A DNA stretch of 49,041 nt from an uncultured Oscillibacter sp. Lineage in GTDB: Bacteria > Bacillota > Clostridia > Oscillospirales > Oscillospiraceae. Under the pieces are notes generated by a model. The model searched no databases and had not been told where the DNA came from. It saw nothing but the letters and a program-made list of their open reading frames with translations. Positions 7,585 to 16,207 of this stretch are shown here, in pieces. The DNA is taken from assembly GCA_900544105.1 (NCBI GenBank), contig UQUC01000006.1, forward strand, positions 1 to 49,041, given 5' to 3'. Within the stretch, counting starts at the first letter, position 1; every line of letters starts with the position of its first letter. The translations under genes were made by a program, and so were the position numbers.

Positions 7585-8034
7585 ATGAAAATTCTGATCT
7601 CGGCGTGTCTGCTGGGCCTTCCCTGCCGGTATGACGGCGCATCCAAGCCACAACCCTGGGTGGAGGAACTGGCGCGGCACCACGAATTGATCCCGGTGTG
7701 CCCAGAGCAGATGGGCGGTCTGCCCACCCCGCGAAACCCGTCGGAACGGCGGGGGGACCGAGTGGTGATGCGCACCGGGGAGGACGTGACGGAGCAGTAC
7801 CGCCGGGGGGCGGCGTGTGCCTTGCGGTTGTATCAGCTGCTGGGCTGTGAGGCAGCGGTGCTGAAGGAGCGAAGTCCCTCCTGCGGCTGCGGAGCCGTTT
7901 ACGATGGCACATTTACCGGCACCCTCACCGCCGGAGACGGCGTAACGGCGGCGCTGCTGCGGGCACACGGGATCCATGTGCTGGGAGAAAATCAGGTCTT
8001 GGAGCTGCTGGCGCCGGACGGGGAAAAGCCGTGA
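7585..8034 (+). CDS. DUF523 family protein
   Basis: 149 aa. Conserved cysteine motifs of DUF523 are visible: SACLLGLPCRYDG at the N terminus, VCPEQMGGLPTPR in the middle and KERSPSCGCG near residue 95. The cysteines suggest a metal or Fe-S site, but no activity is established as far as I know. It starts one base after the preceding stop, so the Nudix, DUF3783 and DUF523 genes form one operon ending at the hairpin at 8082-8118. Confidence 0.85.
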   Translation: MKILISACLLGLPCRYDGASKPQPWVEELARHHELIPVCPEQMGGLPTPRNPSERRGDRVVMRTGEDVTEQYRRGAACALRLYQLLGCEAAVLKERSPSCGCGAVYDGTFTGTLTAGDGVTAALLRAHGIHVLGENQVLELLAPDGEKP

Positions 8035-8081
8035 AAGGCAGGTGAAACAATTCCAAAACGTATAATCTCACCGAAATATGA

Positions 8082-8118
8082 CGAAGCGGAGATGGGTTTT
8101 CCATCTCCGCTTCGATTT
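8082..8118. terminator. Bidirectional terminator between the DUF523 gene and udk
   Basis: Perfect 14-bp stem CGAAGCGGAGATGG / CCATCTCCGCTTCG, with T-rich flanks on the + side (ATTTTA) and an A-rich flank that gives T's on the - side. It lies between two convergent genes. Confidence 0.88.
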
Positions 8119-8126
8119 TAGAAAAT

Positions 8127-8744
8127 TCATGGGGTGTCGATGTGGGCGCGGATGCGCTGCATGATCATCTCCAGGGCCACCAAATTGCGGCCGCCCTCCA
8201 AAACGATGATGTCGGCAAATTTGCGGCTTGGCTCCACATACTGCTCGTGCATGGGTTTTACCGTGGTGAGGTATTGGGTGACAACGGATTGGAGGGTTCT
8301 GCCTCGTTCCTCCACATCCCGCAGAGCACGGCGGAGGATGCGGACATCGGCATCCGTTTCCACGAAAATTTTGATGTCGAACATATCCCGGAGGGTAGGG
8401 TTCTGGAAAATCAGGATACCCTCTACGATGATGACCTTGGTGGGGAGGATCTCCCGGGTCTCCTCCGTGCGGTTGTGCTCCACATAAGAGTAGACCGGGC
8501 AGCGGATGGGGCGGCCCTCTTTCAACTCCTTCAGATGCTCGATGAGCAACTCTGTATCAAAGGCGGCGGGGTGGTCATAATTTACCTTGGCCCGTTCTTC
8601 CAGAGTCTTGCCGTCCTGACGCTTATAGTAATTGTCATGGCCGATGACGGTGACTTCCGGGCCGAAATGCTCTTTCAGATGCCGGGTAAGGGTGGTTTTG
8701 CCGGAGCCGGTACCGCTGGCGATACCGATCAGGATGGTACTCAT
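8127..8744 (-). CDS. udk: Uridine kinase
   Basis: 205 aa P-loop kinase that phosphorylates uridine and cytidine to UMP and CMP in pyrimidine salvage. Walker A GTGSGKT is at residues 11-17. Also visible are GHDNYYK (the DxYY substrate motif, ~35-41), NYDHPAAFD (~55-63) and the lid RALRDVEERGR. Length and motifs are standard for Udk. The SD GGAGG lies just upstream on the minus strand. Confidence 0.95.
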   Translation of the reverse strand: MSTILIGIASGTGSGKTTLTRHLKEHFGPEVTVIGHDNYYKRQDGKTLEERAKVNYDHPAAFDTELLIEHLKELKEGRPIRCPVYSYVEHNRTEETREILPTKVIIVEGILIFQNPTLRDMFDIKIFVETDADVRILRRALRDVEERGRTLQSVVTQYLTTVKPMHEQYVEPSRKFADIIVLEGGRNLVALEMIMQRIRAHIDTP

Positions 8745-8841
8745 GAGGGTCCTCCCATTTCATATAAAGTAGCGGGCGCGCGGGTTGCATATTGGTGATG
8801 GCAGGCGTATTTTTTCCGTATGGTTTGCAGTATATAATTTT

Positions 8842-8870
8842 ATTATAGGTGTCCGGCAACATGAAAGCAA
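8842..8870 (-). promoter_or_regulatory. Probable udk promoter
   Basis: On the minus strand TTGCTT (8870-8865) is followed after 17 bp by TATAAT (8847-8842), giving a start about 90 nt before udk. Confidence 0.65.
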
Positions 8871-8910
8871 GAAAAAGTATGAAATTCCTGTGAAATCGAC
8901 CCGGCTCTAC

Positions 8911-8939
8911 TTGACTGAATGTACAAAAATCGGTATTAT
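8911..8939 (+). promoter_or_regulatory. Probable promoter of the SH3 protein gene
   Basis: TTGACT (8911-8916), 17-bp spacer, TATTAT (8934-8939). The start falls about 50 nt before the coding sequence at 8999. Confidence 0.7.
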
Positions 8940-8998
8940 GTAAAGTGTAAATTTACGAGAGTCTAATACTGTCGAGTGCGGATACAAGGAGGACCACT

Positions 8999-9943
8999 AT
9001 GGCGATGAAGCGCTGCCCCGACTGCGGGGAGAAATACTCCGATACCTATAAGTATTGCCCCTTCTGCGAGGAGGAAGAGGTTTTGCGAAAGGGCAAGGAC
9101 CGGGGAGGCCGGCGGGCCCGGCAGAGCCGTCATTTCAGCGTGCTGACGCCGATACTGGTGGTGTTGATCCTGATCATGTCGGGGATTTTACTCTTCCTGC
9201 TGCGGGATGACAAAAGTCCTACCGGCCCCAAGGATCCGGTGACGCCTCAGCCCGGCGTGGTGACGCCGGTGCAGCCGGATGACAGCGCGGAGAAGGATCC
9301 CTCGGAACCGGGCGAGACGGAGGAGCCTGAGGATAATACGGATCCCGGCGTGATGCCGGATGAACCGGATACCACCACGCCCAATACACCCAATACACCC
9401 ACAACACCTACTGCGCCGAGCACAACGACCGGCAGCATCGCTACTGTGGTGAACGCCGCTACCGGCGTCAATGTCCGACCGGATCCCAGCACCAGCGGCA
9501 CACCCGTCGCCTCCTTGAAGAACGGCGACGAGGTGAAGGTGGTGAAGGATGCCGGAAACGGCTGGTATGAGATCACATTCTCCGGCCCCGGCGGTCGGGA
9601 CACCACCGGTTATATGAAGGGTGAGTTCCTGTCAACCACGGCGGGGACCTCCTCCGCAGGTACTTCCAGCACCACCACGGGCACGACGGGTACGACCGGC
9701 AGCACCGCAACAACGTCCGGGAACCTGAAAACCGGCAGCGGCAAGGTGATCAATGCCGGCGGCGGTGTGTTCGTCCGTTCCGGCCCCGGCAAGAGTTACG
9801 ATTCCATTGCCACCCTGACAAATGGCAGCGATGTGAAGATCGTATCCAGCGCCGGTGACGGCTGGTATCAGATCACCTTCTCCGGCAACGGCGGAAAAAC
9901 TACCACCGGCTACATGAAGGGCGATTATCTGGCCAACAGCTGA
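8999..9943 (+). CDS. Membrane-anchored protein with zinc ribbon and two SH3b domains
   Basis: 314 aa. The N terminus is a four-cysteine zinc ribbon (C6, C9, C20, C23), followed by a basic stretch, one membrane segment (~46-68), a low-complexity Pro/Thr/Asp/Glu linker (~70-140) and two bacterial SH3 repeats (~148-207 and ~245-313) separated by a Thr/Ser/Gly-rich spacer. Each repeat has GVNVRPDPST- or GVFVRSGPGK-like starts and ends in TTGYMKG, so the repeats are a duplication. SH3b domains usually bind peptidoglycan, so the protein probably sits in the membrane with SH3 domains in the wall. No catalytic domain is present. SD AAGGAGG precedes the ATG. Confidence 0.85.
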   Translation: MAMKRCPDCGEKYSDTYKYCPFCEEEEVLRKGKDRGGRRARQSRHFSVLTPILVVLILIMSGILLFLLRDDKSPTGPKDPVTPQPGVVTPVQPDDSAEKDPSEPGETEEPEDNTDPGVMPDEPDTTTPNTPNTPTTPTAPSTTTGSIATVVNAATGVNVRPDPSTSGTPVASLKNGDEVKVVKDAGNGWYEITFSGPGGRDTTGYMKGEFLSTTAGTSSAGTSSTTTGTTGTTGSTATTSGNLKTGSGKVINAGGGVFVRSGPGKSYDSIATLTNGSDVKIVSSAGDGWYQITFSGNGGKTTTGYMKGDYLANS

Positions 9944-9958
9944 GCATACGCTTTTCCG

Positions 9959-9996
9959 ACAGCTCCCCGGACGCGGCGCGTTCGGGGGGCTGTTTA
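9959..9996 (+). terminator. Probable terminator after the SH3 gene
   Basis: ACAGCTCCCCGG pairs with TCGGGGGGCTGT (wobbles) around a GC-rich loop, followed by only a short TTT. The weak T tract lowers confidence. Confidence 0.55.
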
Positions 9997-10106
9997 CCCA
10001 TTGCCAAGGTGGGAAAATCATGGTATGATGCAGCTATCGGTCCGCCGGAGGCGGACAGCAGCCGAAAAAAGCGGCTGTACTCAGCGAGAGGAGTTTTGAA
10101 TTTCTC

Positions 10107-11858
10107 ATGACCACCAAGGAATTTCAGGAGCGGTCCGATCTGCGGATCTTTCTGTCTTATTTCAGGCCCCATAAGAAGCTGTTTGCTCTGGATATGGTCT
10201 GCGCCCTTACCATTGCGCTGATCGATCTGGCCTTTCCGTACCTGTCCCGCTGGTGTATGTACGAGTTGCTGCCGCAGAACGCATACCGCACCTTTTTTAC
10301 AGTGATGGCGGTGGCTGCTGCGGCTTTCGCCGTGCGGGGTGTGTTGACTTATATCATCGGTTACTACGGGCACACCTTTGGTATTCTGGTAGAGGCAGAC
10401 ATCCGTCGGGATCTGTTCCGCCATATGCAGGAACTGGATTTCGGCTACTATGACCGCAATCGGACCGGCGCCCTGATGAGCCGCCTGACCAGCGAGCTGT
10501 TTGAGATCACGGAGCTGGCCCATCACGGCCCGGAGGATATTTTCATCTCCGGCGTGACCGTCATCGGTGCGCTTGTCATCATGTTTACGATCCAGTGGCG
10601 GCTGGCGCTGGTGATCGCTGCCATTCTGCCGGTGTTTTTGATCGTGGTGTGGACCTGCCGCCGGTCTATGAGTCATGCGTCCCGCCAGGTGAAGCAGAAA
10701 ACCGCCGTTATCAATGCGGGGATCGAGTCCGGCATTTCCGGTATCCGCACGGCAAAGGCCTTCGCCAACGAAGCAGAGGAGCTGGAGAAGTTCAATGTCT
10801 CCAACAACGTTTACAAGACCTCCAAGAAGGAATTTCATAAGGCTATGGGCCGATTCAACGGAGTGATGGAATTCTTCCTGTCCATCCTCTCTGTGGCGGT
10901 GATCGCCGCCGGCGGCGTCCTCATTATGCGGGGCGAGCTGAATACCGTGGACCTGATCACCTTCAGCCTGTATATCACAACCTTTGTGAATCCCGTTCGG
11001 AAGCTGGCCAACTTTTCCGAACTGCTGGCCAATGGCACCGCCGGTTTTTCCCGCTTTCTGGAGCTGATGCGGACGGAGCCGGCCATGAAGGACGCACCGG
11101 ACGCCGTGGAGCTGACCGATGTAAAGGGGCAGGTGGATGTGGACCACGTCAGCTTTGCCTATGAGGGAGATCTGGATGTGCTGCACGATGTGGATCTGCA
11201 TATCAAGGCGGGAGAGACGCTGGCGGTGGTGGGACCTTCCGGTGGCGGAAAGTCCACCCTGTGCAAGCTGATCCCAAGATTTTACGATGTGACGGACGGT
11301 GATATCCGCATCGATGGACAGGATGTGCGCCACGTGACCCAGCGCTCTCTGCGGCAGCAGGTAGGCGTGGTACAGCAGGATGTGTTTCTGTTTGCTGACA
11401 GCATTTTGAACAACATCCGCTGCGGCAAGCCGGAGGCCACTGAGGAGGAGGTCATCCGTGCGGCGCGGCTGGCGGAGATCTACGACGATATTCAGGCCAT
11501 GCCTGACGGTTTGGAGACCTATGTGGGTGAGCGGGGGACGCTGCTCTCCGGTGGACAGAAGCAGCGGATCTCCATTGCCCGGATCTTTTTGAAAAATCCG
11601 CCGGTGCTGATCTTAGACGAGGCTACCTCGGCGCTGGACAGCGTGACGGAGGCGAAATTGCAGGAGACCTTTGAGCGGCTTTCCCAGGGGCGGACCACCA
11701 TTATCATCGCCCACCGATTGTCCACCGTGCGCAACGCGGACCGCATCGCGGTGATCGAGGACGGCCGGGTGGCGGAGCTGGGGCGGCACGATGAGCTGAT
11801 GGCGAAAAACGGCGCCTACGCCCGATTGGTGCGGACGCAGGAGCTACGCCATGGATAA
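10107..11858 (+). CDS. ABC exporter, fused membrane and ATPase domains
   Basis: 583 aa half-transporter that should act as a homodimer, or as a heterodimer with a partner not in this window. Six membrane helices fill the first ~320 residues. The ATPase follows, with Walker A GPSGGGKST at ~375-383, signature LSGGQKQRISIARIF at ~480, Walker B VLILDEATSALD at ~500 and the H-loop in IIAHRLSTVR. This is the lipid/drug/peptide exporter type (MsbA/BmrA-like); the substrate cannot be told. AGAGGAG lies 13 nt before the ATG, a long spacing, but no other start fits. The 3' end overlaps ylmH by 8 nt. Confidence 0.92.
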   Translation: MTTKEFQERSDLRIFLSYFRPHKKLFALDMVCALTIALIDLAFPYLSRWCMYELLPQNAYRTFFTVMAVAAAAFAVRGVLTYIIGYYGHTFGILVEADIRRDLFRHMQELDFGYYDRNRTGALMSRLTSELFEITELAHHGPEDIFISGVTVIGALVIMFTIQWRLALVIAAILPVFLIVVWTCRRSMSHASRQVKQKTAVINAGIESGISGIRTAKAFANEAEELEKFNVSNNVYKTSKKEFHKAMGRFNGVMEFFLSILSVAVIAAGGVLIMRGELNTVDLITFSLYITTFVNPVRKLANFSELLANGTAGFSRFLELMRTEPAMKDAPDAVELTDVKGQVDVDHVSFAYEGDLDVLHDVDLHIKAGETLAVVGPSGGGKSTLCKLIPRFYDVTDGDIRIDGQDVRHVTQRSLRQQVGVVQQDVFLFADSILNNIRCGKPEATEEEVIRAARLAEIYDDIQAMPDGLETYVGERGTLLSGGQKQRISIARIFLKNPPVLILDEATSALDSVTEAKLQETFERLSQGRTTIIIAHRLSTVRNADRIAVIEDGRVAELGRHDELMAKNGAYARLVRTQELRHG

Positions 11859-12648
11859 GAGCAAGCTGCTGGATCAGTGCGGTGCACTGGGAGAGGATCG
11901 GACGCTGCTGGCCCGGGTACTGGATCGGGCCAAGCAGACATCAGAGCGGAATATCCCGGCGGCAACAGACTTTTTAAGTCCCGCCCAGCAAATGCAGGCC
12001 ACCGACCTGCTTCATGCGGCGGGAATTCCGGAGACGGCGTATACCCGCTGGGGGGGCTACGACGGCGCGGAACGGACGGTGCTCCTGTTCCTGCCGGGTT
12101 GGATGGACCCTTCGGACGCCGGGACGTACAGCCCCATCCGGTGTCTGCGGGCGGCCTTCCGGGAGGGAGAGACCCTGACCCACCGGGATTTTTTGGGAAG
12201 TCTCATGGGCATGGGGATCGTCCGGGAGAAAATCGGAGATATTTTAGTAGGGTCGGACAGCGCTGATGTGCTGGTGCTGGACACTGTGGCGGAATTTCTG
12301 GCGCAAAGCTGGGAGTCCGCCGGACGGGTGAAGCTGCGGGTGGCGGAGATCGACCCCAACTGTGTCCACATTCCGGAAGCTCGCCGGGAGGAACGGCGGG
12401 ACACGGTGTCCTCCCTGCGGCTGGACGCCGTGTGCTCCACCGGCTTCCGTATGGCTCGCGGCAAGGCTGCGGCGCTCATCGAAAGCGGCCGAGTGCAGCT
12501 GAACTGGCGGGAGTGTACGAAGCCGGATAAGACGGTTTCTGAGGGAGATACTGTCTCTGCAAGAGGCTTTGGGAAATTTGAGCTGACGGAGGTGGGAGCC
12601 TTGACGAAAAAAGGCCGCATCCCCATCACCGTGCAGTGCTACAAGTGA
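11851..12648 (+). CDS. ylmH: YlmH-type S4 RNA-binding protein
   Basis: 265 aa. An N-terminal alpha/beta region contains the segment SLMGMGIVREKIGDILV (~110-126), typical of YlmH, and the C terminus is an S4 domain (~185-250, with RLDAVCSTGFRMARGKA and the VQLNW strand). Homologues bind ribosomal RNA and have been linked to rescue of stalled nascent chains and, from gene context elsewhere, to cell division. Here it is not in the division cluster but overlaps an ABC exporter gene, so the operon context is unusual. SD-like GAGCTACGCC is weak; translation is probably coupled. Confidence 0.9.
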   Translation: MDKSKLLDQCGALGEDRTLLARVLDRAKQTSERNIPAATDFLSPAQQMQATDLLHAAGIPETAYTRWGGYDGAERTVLLFLPGWMDPSDAGTYSPIRCLRAAFREGETLTHRDFLGSLMGMGIVREKIGDILVGSDSADVLVLDTVAEFLAQSWESAGRVKLRVAEIDPNCVHIPEARREERRDTVSSLRLDAVCSTGFRMARGKAAALIESGRVQLNWRECTKPDKTVSEGDTVSARGFGKFELTEVGALTKKGRIPITVQCYK

Positions 12649-12660
12649 GAGGTGGTTTCT

Positions 12661-12882
12661 GTGCTGGAATACGCATTTGAGCGGGTGGACTGCACCGGTT
12701 CTGGTGGTTACAGCTTTTTGGGCGGCATTGGACTGGCAACAGTGGGCCATCAGGAGATTATCCGAAAATGGGCTGCCGACGGATGGCGGTTTGCGGGCTG
12801 GATCCCGGCCACCCAGCGGGCAGGCGGCTTTATAGAAACGATAGACCTCGTTTTTGAACGGGAAACCGCGGAAAAGGAGTAA
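12661..12882 (+). CDS. DUF4177 family small protein
   Basis: 73 aa. It matches the small DUF4177 pattern: an N-terminal YAFERVDC strand, then HQEIIRKWAADGWRFAGWIP and a C-terminal acidic strand IDLVFERE. Function unknown. The GTG at 12661 was chosen because GAGAGG lies 8 nt upstream; an in-frame GTG at 12652 overlaps that SD. It is followed two bases later by the DUF896 gene. Confidence 0.75.
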   Translation: MLEYAFERVDCTGSGGYSFLGGIGLATVGHQEIIRKWAADGWRFAGWIPATQRAGGFIETIDLVFERETAEKE

Positions 12883-12884
12883 AT

Positions 12885-13097
12885 ATGGAACAAAAGCAAA
12901 TAGACCGAATCAATGAATTGGCGAAGAAGGCAAAAAGCCCCGAAGGGTTGACGGAGTGGGAGGAGATGGAGCGCGCCGCCCTGCGGCGGGAATACATCGA
13001 CTCCGTGCTGGGCAATTTGAAGGGGCAGCTGGATAATACCTATATTGTGGATGAAAAAGGCAACAAAACAAAATTGCAGAAAAAGGGAGAGAAGTAA
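12885..13097 (+). CDS. DUF896 (YnzC/UPF0291) small protein
   Basis: 70 aa. It has the conserved start of a short helical hairpin, INELAKKAKSPEGLTEWEEM, then LRREYIDSVLGNLKGQLDN, the YnzC signature. Function is not established; the Bacillus member is a small cytosolic two-helix protein. SD AAAGGAG precedes the ATG, and pepD follows after one base. Confidence 0.9.
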   Translation: MEQKQIDRINELAKKAKSPEGLTEWEEMERAALRREYIDSVLGNLKGQLDNTYIVDEKGNKTKLQKKGEK

Positions 13098-13098
13098 T

Positions 13099-14538
13099 AT
13101 GGGAATCCTGTCAAACCTGGAACCGAAGCGGGTATTTGAAATTTTTGAGGAGATGTGCGCCATTCCTCACGGCTCCACCAATACAAAGGCCATCAGCGAC
13201 TGGTGTGTGGCATTCGGCGAAAAGCTGGGCCTGGAGCATTATCAGGACGAGGCCAACAACGTGATCCTGATCGCTCCGGCCACGCCGGGCTATGAGGACG
13301 CCCCGGCGGTGATTTTGCAGGGCCACGTGGACATGGTGTGCGAAAAGGAGGCGGGCTGCGCCAAGGACATGGACAAGGAGGGCTTGGACCTCTTTGTGGA
13401 CGGCGATCTGGTAGGCGCCAAGGGAACGACTCTGGGCGGCGATGACGGCATCGCCGTAGCCATGGCACTGGCTGTACTGGAGGATACTACTTTGCAGCAT
13501 CCCCGGCTGGAGGTCGTGCTGACCACCGACGAGGAGATCGGTATGCTGGGGGCCGCTGTGCTGGATGTGACGCCGCTGCAAGGCCGGACCATGCTGAATA
13601 TCGACTCCGAGGAGGAGGGGATCTTCACCGTGGGCTGTGCTGGCGGCAGCGGCGTGTTCTGCCATCTGCCGCTGGTCCGGGAATCCTTCGCCGGGGAAAC
13701 ACTGGCGGTCCGGGTGTCCGGCCTGGTGGGTGGTCACTCCGGTGTGGAGATCAACAAGGGCCGGGCCAACGCCGATGTGCTGCTGGGGCGTCTGCTGCGG
13801 GCCATGTCCGCTGTGACGGAGCTGCGCCTGGTGTCCGCCGCAGGTGGCACCAAGGATAACGCCATTCCCACGGCGGCGGTTGCGGTGGTCACCGTGGCTG
13901 ACAGTAGTGTGGCCCGGAAGACTGCGGAGACGCTGGCTGCGGAGATGAAGAAGGAATACCGGATCGCGGACCCCGGCTTGACGGTAACCGTGGAAACGGT
14001 GGAGACCAAGAGCCTGCCGATGGACGAGGCCTCCACCGGCAAGGCGCTTTGTATGCTGACCTGCCTGCCTAACGGGGTGCAGGCCATGAGCATGGACATT
14101 CCCGGTCTGGTGCAGACATCTTTGAATGTGGGCATTCTGAAATGCGGCGACGATGAAATGACGGCGGTGTGCTCCGTCCGCAGCAGCGTAGCCAGCCAGA
14201 AGCAGATGGTCCGGGACCGCCTGCGGTGTCTGACGGAGCAGCTGGGCGGCCACGTGGACGTGATCGGCGACTATCCCGCCTGGGAATATCTGCCGGAATC
14301 TCCTCTCCGGGAGCGGATGATCGAGGTCTACCGGGAGCAGTACGGCAAGGAGCCGGTGGTGGAGACGATTCACGCCGGTCTGGAGTGCGGATTGCTGGGC
14401 GAAAAGCTGCCGGGGCTGGACTGCGTGTCCTTCGGACCGGACCTGACGGACATCCATACGCCCAGAGAGCGGATGCACATCGCGTCTGTCCAGCGGACGT
14501 GGAAGCTGCTGTGCGAGGTCCTGAAGCGCAGCAAGTAA
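13099..14538 (+). CDS. pepD: Aminoacyl-histidine dipeptidase PepD (M20 family)
   Basis: 479 aa zinc exopeptidase that hydrolyses Xaa-His and other dipeptides in the cytosol. Metal-site motifs are visible: GHVDMVCEK (His and Asp near residues 76-78), LGGDDGIA (bridging Asp ~115), TTDEEIG (catalytic Glu ~145), NIDSEEEG (~170) and a late His in the C-terminal part. The insertion (lid) domain begins with GGHSGVEINKGRANA. The ATG at 13099 was chosen over 13045 because GGGAGAGAAG precedes it and the family N terminus (LEPKRVFEIFEEMCAIPHGS) starts there. It ends with a strong terminator. Confidence 0.94.
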   Translation: MGILSNLEPKRVFEIFEEMCAIPHGSTNTKAISDWCVAFGEKLGLEHYQDEANNVILIAPATPGYEDAPAVILQGHVDMVCEKEAGCAKDMDKEGLDLFVDGDLVGAKGTTLGGDDGIAVAMALAVLEDTTLQHPRLEVVLTTDEEIGMLGAAVLDVTPLQGRTMLNIDSEEEGIFTVGCAGGSGVFCHLPLVRESFAGETLAVRVSGLVGGHSGVEINKGRANADVLLGRLLRAMSAVTELRLVSAAGGTKDNAIPTAAVAVVTVADSSVARKTAETLAAEMKKEYRIADPGLTVTVETVETKSLPMDEASTGKALCMLTCLPNGVQAMSMDIPGLVQTSLNVGILKCGDDEMTAVCSVRSSVASQKQMVRDRLRCLTEQLGGHVDVIGDYPAWEYLPESPLRERMIEVYREQYGKEPVVETIHAGLECGLLGEKLPGLDCVSFGPDLTDIHTPRERMHIASVQRTWKLLCEVLKRSK

Positions 14539-14551
14539 ACAGGAAAAACAG

Positions 14552-14586
14552 AGGCAACCCCGATGGATAGTCGGGGTTGCTTTTTT
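14552..14586 (+). terminator. Terminator after pepD
   Basis: AGGCAACCCCGA pairs with TCGGGGTTGCTT around a short loop, followed by TTTTT. Confidence 0.9.
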
Positions 14587-14608
14587 GAGACGGATGTGGT
14601 ATCCTATT

Positions 14609-14623
14609 TGAAAATGATTCTCA
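14609..14623 (+). promoter_or_regulatory. Fur-family (Zur/Fur) operator upstream of the metal-binding lipoprotein gene
   Basis: TGAAAATGATTCTCA is a 7-1-7 palindrome-like site with 14 of 15 matching or near-matching positions to the Fur-family consensus core. It ends 18 nt before the start codon, so a bound repressor would block transcription when metal is plentiful. Which family member binds (Zur or Fur) is not decidable here; the gene's type favours Zur. Confidence 0.7.
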
Positions 14624-14641
14624 AATTACAAGGAGACCACT

Positions 14642-15619
14642 GTGAAAAAACTGTTGATTTGTATGCTGGCTCTGGCGCTGCTGGCAGGATGCGCACCAGC
14701 ATCCGTGCAGGAACCGGAGGATGGAAAGCTGCACATTGTAGCGACTGTGTTTCCGGCGTATGACTTTGCCAGAGCTGCCGCCGGAGACTTAGCGGATGTG
14801 GAATTGCTGTTGCCACCGGGAACGGAAAGTCATTCCTATGAACCCACTCCGGCGGATATTTTGAAGGTGCAGAACTGCGACCTCTTTTTGTATCTGGGCG
14901 GGGACTCCGACCAGTGGGTAGAGACGATTTTAGAGGCGGCGGAGCCTACGGGTCGGACACTGGCCCTGATCGACTGCGTGGAGACTCTGGAGGAGGAGCA
15001 CGTAGAGGGGATGCAAGAGGAAGTGGGGCATCACCACGATGAGGACGAGGATGACCACGACCATGACCACTTAGGGACCGTGACGGAGATCGATGAGCAC
15101 GTTTGGACCGCTCCGGCCAACGCCGCAGCCATCACCCGGCAGTTTGGGGAGATGCTGGCGGAGTTGGACAGTGCGAATGGGGAGCGGTATCGGGCCAACG
15201 CAGAGAAATATGCGGAGGAGATCGACACTCTGGATGGCGAATTTCATGCGTTTTTCGACAGCTTGCCGGACCGGACCATAGTGTTTGGAGATCGGTTCCC
15301 ACTGCGGTATTTCGCAGAAGAATTTGATCTGCGGTACTACGCGGCATTTCCGGGATGCTCCACCCAGACGGAACCGTCCGCCGCGACCATTGCTTTTCTG
15401 ACGGACAAGGTACGGGAGGAAGGAATCTCGACTGTCTGGTATATTGAGTTTTCCAATCATCTGGTGGCGGACGCCATCGCCGAGGCTGCGGGGGCGGAAA
15501 CTGCCATGTTCCACACCTGCCACAACGTGTCCCCGGATGAATTGGCGGGAGGAGAGACGTATGTGACGCTCATGCGGGGGAATCTGGAGCGGCTACGGGC
15601 ACATTTGAACGAAAGGTGA
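14642..15619 (+). CDS. Zinc/manganese-type ABC transporter substrate-binding lipoprotein
   Basis: 325 aa, cluster A-I metal-binding family (ZnuA/AdcA). A lipobox LLAGC places the lipidated cysteine at residue 17. The mature protein starts with IVATVFPAYDFA, has the metal-binding His in ESHSYEPTP (~65), a His/Asp-rich loop at ~126-140 typical of zinc rather than manganese binders, and a later His in the DEHVW motif. The GTG start follows AAGGAG. No permease or ATPase gene is adjacent: it is flanked by terminators on both sides, so it is an orphan that must work with a transporter encoded elsewhere. Confidence 0.92.
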   Translation: MKKLLICMLALALLAGCAPASVQEPEDGKLHIVATVFPAYDFARAAAGDLADVELLLPPGTESHSYEPTPADILKVQNCDLFLYLGGDSDQWVETILEAAEPTGRTLALIDCVETLEEEHVEGMQEEVGHHHDEDEDDHDHDHLGTVTEIDEHVWTAPANAAAITRQFGEMLAELDSANGERYRANAEKYAEEIDTLDGEFHAFFDSLPDRTIVFGDRFPLRYFAEEFDLRYYAAFPGCSTQTEPSAATIAFLTDKVREEGISTVWYIEFSNHLVADAIAEAAGAETAMFHTCHNVSPDELAGGETYVTLMRGNLERLRAHLNER

Positions 15620-15641
15620 GAAAATCTGCATAAAGAAAACG

Positions 15642-15668
15642 AAAAAGCACGGCAAAGCCGTGCTTTTT
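15642..15668. terminator. Bidirectional terminator between the metal-binding lipoprotein gene and spmB
   Basis: AAAAAGCACGGC / GCCGTGCTTTTT perfect stem with AAA loop; the arms provide A's and T's for both directions. Confidence 0.9.
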
Positions 15669-15685
15669 CTGTGAATTTGTAAGTA

Positions 15686-16207
15686 TTAGGGGCCAAACAG
15701 GAGCCGCACGGTGAGGGCAGCGGTGAGAAAGCCGGTGAGGTCTGCCGCCAGCGCTGCCGGGACGGTGTGGCGGGTACGGACGATGCCGGCGGAGCCGAAG
15801 TAGACGGCAATGGTGTAAAAGGTGGTTTCCGTGCTGCCCAGCATGACGGCGGCCACCCGGCCGATGTAGCTGTCGGGTCCATGGGAGGCCATCAGATCGC
15901 TGGCGATGGCCAGTGCGCCGCTGCCGGATACGGGGCGGACCAGCATTAGCGGCACGGTTTCCGCAGGGATACCCAGAAGGTTCAAAACCGGGGCACACAA
16001 CCGGGCCAGCGCATCCATGGCGCCGGAGGCCCGGAACATACTGACGGCGGTGAGCAGACCCACCAAAGCGGGGATCACATGGAGCAGGACTGTGAGACCG
16101 TCCTCCGCGCCGCGGGTCAGGGCGGCATAGACATTGACACGGCGTCCGGCACCGCAGGCGGCGGTTCCCGCCAACAGCAAAGGGATGATAAGATTGGAGG
16201 GATTCAT
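15686..16207 (-). CDS. spmB: Spore maturation protein B
   Basis: 173 aa polytopic membrane protein with nucleoside-recognition (Gate) type sequence. The segment VRPVSGSGALAIASDLM and the following MLGSTETTFYTIAVYFG are hallmark SpmB sequences. It works with SpmA in dehydration of the spore core. The ATG at 16207 overlaps the spmA stop (ATGA) and has AAAGGAGG upstream; a longer in-frame extension on the same strand lacks an SD and overlaps spmA. Confidence 0.93.
   Translation of the reverse strand: MNPSNLIIPLLLAGTAACGAGRRVNVYAALTRGAEDGLTVLLHVIPALVGLLTAVSMFRASGAMDALARLCAPVLNLLGIPAETVPLMLVRPVSGSGALAIASDLMASHGPDSYIGRVAAVMLGSTETTFYTIAVYFGSAGIVRTRHTVPAALAADLTGFLTAALTVRLLFGP

Noticed and set aside
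9360..9730. Short-period Thr/Pro and Thr/Gly/Ser repeats
   Set aside because: Considered as a CRISPR or tandem repeat array. They are coding low-complexity linkers between SH3 domains with no regular repeat unit.
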